A stretch of DNA of 16,365 nucleotides from Methylobacterium sp. (lineage in GTDB: Bacteria > Pseudomonadota > Alphaproteobacteria > Rhizobiales > Beijerinckiaceae). Positions 1 through 6,338 of the stretch are shown here, piece after piece. Within the stretch, counting starts at the first letter, position 1. Every line of letters begins with the position of its first letter. A program made the translations under genes and the position numbers. The DNA lies in contig JAJKJG010000179.1 in assembly GCA_021154065.1 (NCBI GenBank), forward strand, positions 1 to 16,365, written 5' to 3'. The notes below the pieces were generated by a model that had not been told where the DNA came from, ran no database searches, and worked only from the letters and a program-made list of their open reading frames with translations.

Positions 1-62
1 GTGATCAGCGACGGGACGGTGTTCTAGCGCTTTCCCGACGCGGCGCGCCTGTTTAGGTTGCC

Positions 63-99
63 GTCATCCCGGACGCGCGCAGGCGCGAGCCGGGACGAC
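63..99. repeat. Imperfect palindromic hairpin upstream of upp
   Basis: Outer arms GTCATCCCGG (63-72) and CCGGGACGAC (90-99) pair with one mismatch. An inner stem CGCGC (74-78) / GCGCG (83-87) closes on a GCAG loop. The shape resembles short dispersed GTCATCCCGG-type palindromes common in alphaproteobacterial intergenic DNA (recalled, not searched). No T-run follows it, so it is not a textbook intrinsic terminator, but it could mark the end of an upstream transcript. Bases 1-62 hold no recognisable gene. One frame stops at TAG 25-27 after eight open codons, which is too little to identify as the tail of an upstream gene. Confidence 0.5.
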
Positions 100-126
100 A
101 CAGAAAGCGTCTGTCGGGGGGCTTAC

Positions 127-756
127 ATGCAGGGCGTCACCGTCGTCGATCACCCGCTCGTGCAGCACAAGCTGACGCTGATGCGCGACATCACCCGGTC
201 GACGAAGGGCTTCAGGCAGCTCCTGAACGAGATCGGGATGCTGCTCTGCTACGAGGTCACGCGCGACCTGCCGCTCGAGGAGGTCGAGATCGAGACGCCG
301 CTGACGCGCATGACGGCGCCGCAGATCGCCGGCAAGAAGCTCGTGCTGGCCCCGATCCTGCGGGCCGGCGTCGGCTTTCTCGACGGCATGCTGAGTCTCG
401 TGCCCTCCGCCCGCGTCGCGCATGTCGGCCTCTACCGCGACCCGGAGACGCTGCACGCGGTGGAGTACTACTTCAAGGCGCCCTCCGACCTGTCCGACCG
501 CACCGTCCTGGTGCTCGACCCAATGCTCGCCACCGCGAACACGGCGGTCGCCGCCGTCGACCGGCTCAAGGAGCGCGGCGCCAAGGATTTGCGCTTCGTC
601 TGCCTTCTCGCGGCGCCGGAGGGAATCGAGAAGCTCCGCGGCATGCATCCCGAGGTGCCGATCTGGACGGCGGCGATCGACGACCACCTCAACGACCACG
701 GTTACATCGTGCCCGGCCTCGGCGACGCCGGCGACCGGATGTACGGGACGCGCTGA
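127..756 (+). CDS. upp: Uracil phosphoribosyltransferase
   Basis: Makes UMP from uracil and PRPP in cytoplasmic pyrimidine salvage. The 209-residue product has the length usual for bacterial UPRT. Visible landmarks are [15 protein letters not shown] (about 75-89), the PRPP loop [10 protein letters not shown] (131-140), and the uracil-binding C-terminus [17 protein letters not shown] (192-208). The open frame extends upstream to 58, but the ATG at 127 is preferred: it has a G-run (116-121) 5 nt upstream, it gives the family N-terminus ([15 protein letters not shown]), and the upstream codons overlap a palindrome. Oddity: the PRPP loop usually reads ATGG/ATGN after DPML, and here alanine replaces that glycine. 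The dgoK-like gene follows after 2 nt, so the two are probably cotranscribed. Confidence 0.95.
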   Translation: MQGVTVVDHPLVQHKLTLMRDITRSTKGFRQLLNEIGMLLCYEVTRDLPLEEVEIETPLTRMTAPQIAGKKLVLAPILRAGVGFLDGMLSLVPSARVAHVGLYRDPETLHAVEYYFKAPSDLSDRTVLVLDPMLATANTAVAAVDRLKERGAKDLRFVCLLAAPEGIEKLRGMHPEVPIWTAAIDDHLNDHGYIVPGLGDAGDRMYGTR

Positions 757-758
757 CG

Positions 759-1664
759 ATGCGCTTCATCCTGGTCGACTGGGGCACGACCCGCTTCCGG
801 GCCTTCGTCGTCGACGGCGAGACGATCGTCGACCGGGTGTCCTCGGACGAGGGCGTCTCGGCCCTGCGCGAAGGGCAGCACCGGGAGGTCTTCCTCAAGC
901 ACTGCCGCGATTGGCTCGCGCGCGAGCCGCAGGCTCCGGTCGCTCTCGTCGGCATGGTCGGAAGCCGCGAAGGCTGGCGCATGGCGCCCTACGCGCCATG
1001 TCCCGCGGGCCCCGAGGAAATTGCTGGCGCCATGATCGAGGTCGAGGTCGAAGGCGGCCGCAAGGGCCACATCATCCCGGGGCTCGTCTGCGAGCCCGAT
1101 GCGGGCGCGGTCGACGTCATGCGCGGCGAGGAGACGCTCTGCCTCGGGGCAGGGATTTCGGACGGGCTGATCTGCCTGCCTGGCACGCACCCGAAATGGG
1201 TCGAGATGAAGGCCGGGCGAATCGAACGCTTCGCGACCTATTTCACCGGCGAGATGTACGCGCTCCTGCGCCACCACTCGATGGTCGGCCGGCCGGCGAC
1301 GGAACCGGAGGACCCGGCCGGCTTCGATCGCGGCCTCGACGCCGCCGAGCGCAACGGCGGCCTGTCCGGGCGGCGGGTCGGGCTGCTGCATCTCATCTTC
1401 GGCGCCCGCGCCGCGGCCGTGACCGGGCGGCTGCCGAGCGAGCAGCTGGGCCCGTATATCTCGGGGCTTCTCACCGGCGACGAGATCAACGGCGCTTTTT
1501 CCCTCTTCGCCAAGCCCGGGCGCGTCGCCGCCATCGGCGATGAGGGACGGATCGCGCTGTTCTCCCGCGCGCTCGCCCGCCACGGCGTCGCGGTCGACTC
1601 CGTTCCGGCCGAGACGGCGCTGATCGCGGGCCTCGCGCGCATCCTGGCGCATCACCGCATTTAG
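759..1664 (+). CDS. dgoK: 2-dehydro-3-deoxygalactonokinase family protein
   Basis: By family, this phosphorylates 2-keto-3-deoxygalactonate at O6 in the De Ley-Doudoroff galactose/galactonate pathway, in the cytoplasm. The 301-residue protein is full length. Family signatures are an N-terminal phosphate-binding segment DWGTTRFRAF (7-16), GMVGSREGW (65-73) with MAPY after it, IIPGL (105-109), MRGEET (121-126) and the LPGTHPKWVEM segment (140-150). These line up well with E. coli DgoK from memory. The ATG lies 2 nt after the upp stop, implying translational coupling. No dgoA aldolase, dgoD dehydratase or sugar transporter is nearby, so the true substrate is uncertain. A related ketodeoxy sugar acid is possible. 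Confidence 0.88.
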   Translation: MRFILVDWGTTRFRAFVVDGETIVDRVSSDEGVSALREGQHREVFLKHCRDWLAREPQAPVALVGMVGSREGWRMAPYAPCPAGPEEIAGAMIEVEVEGGRKGHIIPGLVCEPDAGAVDVMRGEETLCLGAGISDGLICLPGTHPKWVEMKAGRIERFATYFTGEMYALLRHHSMVGRPATEPEDPAGFDRGLDAAERNGGLSGRRVGLLHLIFGARAAAVTGRLPSEQLGPYISGLLTGDEINGAFSLFAKPGRVAAIGDEGRIALFSRALARHGVAVDSVPAETALIAGLARILAHHRI

Positions 1665-1785
1665 AGGCCCGCCGGAAAGAGTTCGGAAACCAGCCGGCCC
1701 GAAACCCGGCGCCGGCGAGCCCGCGCTTAAAGGCCTGTTCTCCCGGCCGCACGACGATGCCCGCACAAGCTTGCGAGCCGTCTTC

Positions 1786-2298
1786 ATGGCACGACCGATC
1801 GTCTGGGCCTCGGGAATCCTCATTTCGACCGTGCTCTCCGCCACCTCGGCGAGCGAGCAGGTCGCGTCGCTCTTCGGCCTTGGCGGGTCGAGGGAGAAGG
1901 CGCTATTCGCGGCTGGAGCCGAGAGCGGCAGCCGCGTCGTCGTCTCGGCGGATCTGCGCGGCCATTTCGTGGTCCATCCGACGCTTGACGGCAAGCGCGT
2001 GCGCATGCTCGTCGACACCGGCGCGAGCTTCGTCGCTCTGTCGCACGAGGACGCGCGGCTGGCCGGCATCAGCGTGTCGGCGCGCGACTACACCCGGCCG
2101 ATCTCGACCGCGAACGGCATCGTCGCGGCGGCGTCGGTGCGGCTTGCCGAGGTCAAGGTCGGGGACATCGCCGTCCGCGGCGTCGAGGCGCTCGTGCTCC
2201 CGCCGGGCAAGCTCAGCACCAGTCTCCTCGGAATGTCCTTCCTGAAGCGCCTCGGCGGCTTCGAGATTGCGCAGGGACGGCTGATCCTCAAGGGCTAA
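1786..2298 (+). CDS. Retropepsin-like aspartic protease (TIGR02281-type, clan AA), probably membrane-anchored
   Basis: A 170-residue protein with the single-lobe aspartic protease signature LVDTGASFVALS (75-86; catalytic Asp77 in DTGAS). It also has the typical C-terminal segment LLGMSFLKRL followed by FEIAQGRLILKG. Such bacterial retropepsin-like proteins work as homodimers; their substrates are mostly unknown. Residues 4-23 are hydrophobic and look like a signal sequence or a signal anchor, which would place the domain in the periplasm. The start is uncertain: ATG 1786 was chosen, but an in-frame TTG at 1771 would add five residues. Neither has a strong ribosome-binding site (weak GCGAG at 1774-1778). 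It lies 121 bp after dgoK on the same strand, and I saw no convincing terminator in that gap. Confidence 0.85.
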   Translation: MARPIVWASGILISTVLSATSASEQVASLFGLGGSREKALFAAGAESGSRVVVSADLRGHFVVHPTLDGKRVRMLVDTGASFVALSHEDARLAGISVSARDYTRPISTANGIVAAASVRLAEVKVGDIAVRGVEALVLPPGKLSTSLLGMSFLKRLGGFEIAQGRLILKG

Positions 2299-2399
2299 AG
2301 CATGATCCCGAAAAGTGGCTATCGGTTTTCTAAAAAAGGATCATGCTCAAACAGAGAGGTAGAGCGGGATGACGACTCGAAGAGAAGTCATCGCGCTCT
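2299..2399. repeat. Composite intergenic palindromic repeat (rhizobial type)
   Basis: Two hairpins in tandem fill the gap between convergent genes. The first has perfect 10-bp arms AGCATGATCC (2299-2308) and GGATCATGCT (2338-2347), with a nested GAAAA/TTTTC pair (2310-2314 and 2326-2330). The second has 13-bp arms with one mismatch at 2361-2373 (AGAGCGGGATGAC) and 2387-2399 (GTCATCGCGCTCT). I recognise the opening AGCATGATCCCGAAAAGTGG as a very common dispersed element of Hyphomicrobiales. Here it may serve as a bidirectional transcription end for the protease gene and tctA. Confidence 0.8.
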
Positions 2400-2409
2400 A
2401 AGCGGCCGC

Positions 2410-3909
2410 TCAGTCCTCCGCCGCCTTGAAGCGGTCGAGCCCGGCCATGAAGAACGGCGCCAAGAGCGCCAGCGCCGCCATGGCGAGAAGCCCCGCCGCG
2501 ATCGGGCTCTCGACCAGCGCGATCGGGTCGCCGAGGCTGATCGACAGGGCGCGCCGGAGCTGCGTCTCGGCCATCGGCCCGAGGATGAGCCCGACCACCA
2601 TCGGGGCGATCGGATAGTCGAACCGGCGCATCAGGAAGCCGAGCGCGCCGAAGATCGCGAGCATCGAGAGCTCGACGACCGAGGCCTTGGCGGCGATCGT
2701 CCCCATGGCGGCGAAGACGAGGATGCCGGCGTAAAGCCAGGGCTGGGGGATCGCCAGCAGGCGGACCCAAAGGCCGACGAGCGGCAGGTTCAAGATCACC
2801 AGCATGATGTTCGCGACGAACAGGCTCGCGATCAGGCCCCAGACGAGGTCCGGCCGCTCCGCGAAGAGCAGCGGCCCGGGGTTGAGCCCGTACTGCTGGA
2901 AGCCGGCGAGCATGATCGCCGCGGTGGCGGAGGTCGGGAGGCCGAGCGTGAGCAGCGGCATCAGCGTGCCGGCGGCCGACGCGTTGTTTGCCGCCTCCGG
3001 GCCGGCGACGCCTTCGATCGCGCCCTTCCCGAACTCCTCCGGATGCTTCGAGAGGCGCCTCTCGATCGTGTAGGAGAGGAAGGTCGGAATCTCGGCGCCG
3101 CCGGCCGGAAGCGCGCCGATCGGGAACCCGAGGAAGGTGCCCCGGAGCCACGGTTTCCAGGACCGGCTCCAATCCTCCTTCGTCATCCACAGCGACCCCC
3201 GAACCGGCTCGATCTCTTCCGGGTCGTGGTGGCGCCGGGAGGCGACGTAGAGCGCCTCGCCGACGGCAAAGAGGCCGACCGCGAGCGTCGTCACCTCGAT
3301 GCCGTCGAGAAGCTCGGGCACGCCGAAGGTCAGCCGCGCCTGGCCGGTCAGGCGGTCGATGCCGATCAGCCCGAGCAGAAGGCCCACGAACAGGCTCGTG
3401 AGGCCGCGCAGTGGCGAATCGCCGAAGGTCGCCGACACGGTCACGAAGGCGAGCACCATGAGGGCGAAGTAGTCCGCGGGCCCGAACTGGATCGCGAGAT
3501 CGACGAGCCAGGGCGCGAAGAAGGCGAGCCCGATCGTCGCGATCGTGCCGGCGACGAAGGAGCCGATCGCCGCGGTCGCGAGCGCCGGTCCGCCCCGCCC
3601 GGCCTTCGCCATGCGGTTGCCCTCGAGCGCGGTGATCATCGAGGCGCTCTCGCCGGGCGTGTTGATGAGGATCGAGGTCGTCGAGCCGCCATACATGCCG
3701 CCGTAGTAGATCCCGGCGAACATGATGAGCGAGCCGGTCGGATCGAGCTTGAAGGTCACCGGCAGGAGCAGCGCGACGGTAAGCGCAGGGCCGATCCCGG
3801 GCAAGACGCCGACCGCGGTCCCGAGGAACACGCCGATCAAGGCGTAGAGCAGCTTTGCCGGGGCCAGAGCGACGAGAAAGCCCTGCCCGAGTGCCGAGAA
3901 TGTGTCCAT
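2410..3909 (-). CDS. tctA: Tripartite tricarboxylate transporter permease, TctA family
   Basis: Large integral inner-membrane subunit of a TTT-type secondary transporter for tricarboxylates or other organic acids. It has 499 residues, which is full length. Family signatures near the N-terminus are [11 protein letters not shown] (34-44) and the signature segment around 66-87 ([20 protein letters not shown], 68-87), followed by a second conserved half with PGPLLF and a C-terminal [17 protein letters not shown]. About ten to twelve hydrophobic segments are spread along the protein. It is the third gene of tctCBA and starts 9 nt after the tctB stop. The substrate cannot be read from the permease. 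No regulator for the system is in the window. Confidence 0.95.
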   Translation of the reverse strand: MDTFSALGQGFLVALAPAKLLYALIGVFLGTAVGVLPGIGPALTVALLLPVTFKLDPTGSLIMFAGIYYGGMYGGSTTSILINTPGESASMITALEGNRMAKAGRGGPALATAAIGSFVAGTIATIGLAFFAPWLVDLAIQFGPADYFALMVLAFVTVSATFGDSPLRGLTSLFVGLLLGLIGIDRLTGQARLTFGVPELLDGIEVTTLAVGLFAVGEALYVASRRHHDPEEIEPVRGSLWMTKEDWSRSWKPWLRGTFLGFPIGALPAGGAEIPTFLSYTIERRLSKHPEEFGKGAIEGVAGPEAANNASAAGTLMPLLTLGLPTSATAAIMLAGFQQYGLNPGPLLFAERPDLVWGLIASLFVANIMLVILNLPLVGLWVRLLAIPQPWLYAGILVFAAMGTIAAKASVVELSMLAIFGALGFLMRRFDYPIAPMVVGLILGPMAETQLRRALSISLGDPIALVESPIAAGLLAMAALALLAPFFMAGLDRFKAAED

Positions 3910-3918
3910 GGCGGGATC

Positions 3919-4395
3919 TCAGAGAAGGCGCTCGAGGGGTCCTTCAGGCAGCGACAGCGTCAAGAGCTTCGTGAACATGAGGTACACGACGAAGGCGAGC
4001 ACGACCCCGATCACGAGGTCGGTGACGATGGCGGTACGCCCGAAGGCGCGCGCCGTCGCGGCGAACAGGAGCGCCATCGCGGGAATGAACCCGGCGCCGA
4101 AGCCGATCCCGGCGATGAGCGCGACGAGTCCGAGCGCGATCCACAGCACCGCGCGCGGATCGGCTTCCTCGCGCGCCGGAAGGGAGTTCCGGAACGCGAA
4201 CACGAGATGGCCGACCGCCAGGACGGCGAGCCCGCCGGCGATGATGTACGGCATGGCTTCCGGGCCCATGCCGTAGGTCGACGTCATGGTGAGGCGGTGC
4301 GCGTCCCAGACCGTGATCGCCGCCACGATCAGCAGAGACAGCCCAATGACGATCGCGGCGCGATCCACCGGTCTACCCGATCTCGCCTCGGCCAT
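3919..4395 (-). CDS. tctB: Tripartite tricarboxylate transporter small membrane subunit, TctB family
   Basis: A 158-residue protein with four hydrophobic stretches (about 13-30, 48-67, 84-113 and 124-145), matching the small four-helix TctB subunit that pairs with TctA in the inner membrane. The segment GMGPEAMPYIIAG (42-54) corresponds to the conserved GPxxxP-type motif after helix 1. It lies 28 nt after tctC and 9 nt before tctA on the same strand. A G-run (GGGGG) precedes the ATG as a ribosome-binding site. Sequence conservation in this family is low, so the call depends partly on gene position. Confidence 0.9.
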   Translation of the reverse strand: MAEARSGRPVDRAAIVIGLSLLIVAAITVWDAHRLTMTSTYGMGPEAMPYIIAGGLAVLAVGHLVFAFRNSLPAREEADPRAVLWIALGLVALIAGIGFGAGFIPAMALLFAATARAFGRTAIVTDLVIGVVLAFVVYLMFTKLLTLSLPEGPLERLL

Positions 4396-4423
4396 GACGC
4401 CCCCGCTGTGATGAGGTTTCGGA

Positions 4424-5392
4424 CTATTTCACCAGGCCGATGGTCTTCAGGACGTCGGCGACCCGCGTCTGCTCCTGCTTCAGGTACGCCGCGAACTCGT
4501 CGCCCGGCAGATAGGCGTCGTCCCAGCCCTTCTGCTTCAGCACTTCGGCCCAGGCAGGCGATTTCACCATGGTCTCGATGGTCTTGACGAGAGCGTCGCG
4601 CTGCGCCGGCGTGATCCCGGGCGCGCCCATCACGGAACGCCAGTTGGCGATGTCGAGGTCGACGCCCTGCTCCTTCAGCGTCGGCGCGTCGACGCCCTCG
4701 AGACGCTTCGGCGAGGTCACCGCGAGGATGCGTAGCTTGCCGGTCTTGATCTGGCCTTCGAACTCGCCGTAGCCCGAGACGCCGGCCGTGACCTTGCCGC
4801 CCATGATCGCCGCCATCGCTTCGCCGCCGCCGGAGAACGGGATGTAGTTGATCTTGGTCGGATCGCCACCGATAGCCTTGGCGAAGAGCCCGACCGCGAT
4901 GTGATCGACACCGCCCGCGGAGCCGCCGGCCCAGGTGACCTTCCCGGGCTCCGCCTTGAGCCGGTCGGCGAGGTCCTTCGCGGTCTTGAGCGGCGAGTTC
5001 GCCGGCACGACGATGACGAGGTACTCGCTCGTCAGCCGCGCGATCGGCGTCACCTGATCGAGGGTGACCGGCGCCTTGTTGGTCAGGATTGCTCCGACCA
5101 TGACGAAGCCGTTGACCATCAGCTGGTTGCCGTCGCCCTTGGCGCTGTTCACGAACTGGGCGATCCCGATGGTGCCGCCGGCGCCCGGGATGTTCGTCAC
5201 CTGCACGCTTTTTGCGGCGCCGGACTGAACCAGCGCCTGCTGCATCGAGCGCGCGGTCTGGTCCCAGCCGCCGCCGGGCGCCGCCGGAGCGAGGATCTTG
5301 AGCTCCGTCTGCGCCGACGCAGCCCCGGTCAGGCCGAGAAGCGCGGCCGCGGCGAGAAGCGAGCGGCGAAGGCCGGGAGATGAGATGCGCAT
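4424..5392 (-). CDS. tctC: Tripartite tricarboxylate transporter substrate-binding protein (Bug/TctC family)
   Basis: Periplasmic solute receptor of the TTT transporter. It has 322 residues with a clear Sec signal peptide (RRSLLAAAALLGLTGAASA, cleavage probably after Ala27). The mature protein opens with LKILAPAAPGGGWDQTAR and contains the family phrases NIPGAGGTIGIAQF and WAGGSAGGVDHIAVGLF, plus a late ANWRSVMGAPGIT. A good ribosome-binding site (GGAGG, reverse complement of 5399-5403) lies 6 nt before the ATG. It is the first gene of the tctCBA operon. Bug-family receptors bind varied carboxylates (citrate, aromatic acids, amino acids), so the ligand is not predictable here. Confidence 0.94.
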   Translation of the reverse strand: MRISSPGLRRSLLAAAALLGLTGAASAQTELKILAPAAPGGGWDQTARSMQQALVQSGAAKSVQVTNIPGAGGTIGIAQFVNSAKGDGNQLMVNGFVMVGAILTNKAPVTLDQVTPIARLTSEYLVIVVPANSPLKTAKDLADRLKAEPGKVTWAGGSAGGVDHIAVGLFAKAIGGDPTKINYIPFSGGGEAMAAIMGGKVTAGVSGYGEFEGQIKTGKLRILAVTSPKRLEGVDAPTLKEQGVDLDIANWRSVMGAPGITPAQRDALVKTIETMVKSPAWAEVLKQKGWDDAYLPGDEFAAYLKQEQTRVADVLKTIGLVK

Positions 5393-5417
5393 TCGTTCCC
5401 TCCAGAAACTTTGACGT

Positions 5418-5446
5418 GGTTCGCGTGTGCCGAACCGTTAGTCAAG
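5418..5446 (-). promoter_or_regulatory. Candidate promoter/operator of tctCBA
   Basis: On the minus strand, CTTGAC (reverse complement of 5441-5446) matches the alphaproteobacterial -35 consensus. Downstream of it lies a perfect 6-bp inverted repeat, GGTTCG (5418-5423) and CGAACC (5431-5436), with a 7-nt spacer. No good -10 hexamer is seen at the expected distance, so the promoter call is weak. The inverted repeat sits 26 bp upstream of the tctC start, where a repressor or activator dimer could act. Confidence 0.35.
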
Positions 5447-5519
5447 CTCGGAAGAGCCGGCAAGTTCAGGGAAAAATCGACGATGGGGCGCAGGCCGATG
5501 CCCTGCTGCCCTCGACGGC

Positions 5520-6134
5520 TCAGTGCGCCGGGACGCGCGCGTCGACCTCAAAAAAGGGCGGGCTCCCGACCGCCCAGATACGGGCCGTCGATGCCATCGG
5601 CACGCCATCGGCCGCGAGCCCGAAGAAAAAGGTCGTGTTCTTGATGTCGGCGCCGCCCGAGAGGCACAAACCCTGCGCGAGCTCGAACTCGATGACGTTC
5701 CCGGTCTTCGTCGCGGATTTGATGCCGATGGTGCCGAGACCGCCCGTGGTGATGACGAACACGTCGGCCATGACCCCTGGCTGGTAGGGGAGCTTCGCCA
5801 CCGGGCCGAAGTCGAGCACGACACCGCCGATGCACTCCGCCGAGCCGGAGGCCTCGGTCAGGCTGATGCGGTAGAGATAGCCGGTCTTGCCGGCGCCGGG
5901 CGTGCCGGGTTCCGCCGTGAAGCTGCGCGACTGCAGCCAGGCGGTCCCCGCCGTTGCAATGAAGGGCAGGGGGATGTGACCGACGGAATCGGTCACCGTG
6001 ATCCTGCAGCTGGCCTGAAAAACGCAGTTCACGGCCGGGGCATTCACCTCGACGACCTTGAGGGTTTCGGCCTCGACTGCGAGCGGCGCCGCAAATCCGG
6101 CGAGGAGAACAAGGCGGAGTCCAAAGGCGGGCAT
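5520..6134 (-). CDS. Secreted protein of unknown function with four cysteines
   Basis: I do not recognise this 204-residue protein. The chosen ATG (6134) has a strong ribosome-binding site (GGGAGG, about 8 nt upstream) and begins a signal peptide (MPAFGLRLVLLAGFAAPLAVEA, residues 1-22). Longer upstream starts would add a non-family-like, arginine-rich extension. The mature part is rich in Gly, Thr, Val and Phe with alternating hydrophobic residues, suggesting a beta-rich extracytoplasmic fold. Cysteines at 37, 43, 101 and 157 could form two disulfides. It diverges from the phosphomannomutase gene across 204 bp. The 127 bp between its stop and tctC show no further gene. Confidence 0.72.
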   Translation of the reverse strand: MPAFGLRLVLLAGFAAPLAVEAETLKVVEVNAPAVNCVFQASCRITVTDSVGHIPLPFIATAGTAWLQSRSFTAEPGTPGAGKTGYLYRISLTEASGSAECIGGVVLDFGPVAKLPYQPGVMADVFVITTGGLGTIGIKSATKTGNVIEFELAQGLCLSGGADIKNTTFFFGLAADGVPMASTARIWAVGSPPFFEVDARVPAH

Positions 6135-6184
6135 CTCGGGGCCTCCCGGGGCCGGGGCAACGGCGAAGAGTGCGCCGCCATCGC

Positions 6185-6214
6185 TTGCGACGCAAGGTTG
6201 GGCTTGCGACGCAA
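6185..6214. promoter_or_regulatory. Two tandem copies of an 11-bp palindrome, candidate operators
   Basis: The perfect palindrome TTGCGACGCAA occurs at 6185-6195 and again at 6204-6214. It sits inside a 15-bp direct repeat CTTGCGACGCAAGGT (6184-6198 and 6203-6217). The 19-bp centre-to-centre spacing is close to two helical turns, so two dimers could bind on nearly the same face. The sites lie in the divergent spacer, about 50-80 bp from the secreted-protein start and about 125-155 bp from the phosphomannomutase start. The cognate regulator is unknown. Confidence 0.45.
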
Positions 6215-6338
6215 GGTGGGGAACGACAGCCCGGCGAACGCACGGGTCCATTCGCGGCCGCCCCCATTTCCTCTCCGGCCGATATCCGCTATCCCGGCGC
6301 CCCCGCGCCCGCCGCGCTTCCCTTCACCCCGGGCCACC

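Noticed and set aside
702..2069. 455-residue open frame on the - strand opposite dgoK and the protease gene
   Set aside because: It is antisense to dgoK with all its conserved motifs. Its sequence is Arg/Ala/Asp-rich with no recognisable domain.
2299..2399. CRISPR-like or insertion-sequence end
   Set aside because: There is only one copy in the window, no regularly spaced repeats, no transposase and no target-site duplication. It fits a dispersed palindromic repeat better.
2302..4587. 761-residue open frame on the + strand opposite tctA, tctB and tctC
   Set aside because: It runs antisense across three well-supported genes and has the low-complexity Arg/Glu/Asp/His-rich composition typical of a shadow frame in GC-rich DNA. 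It has no ribosome-binding site, and its start overlaps the dispersed palindrome.
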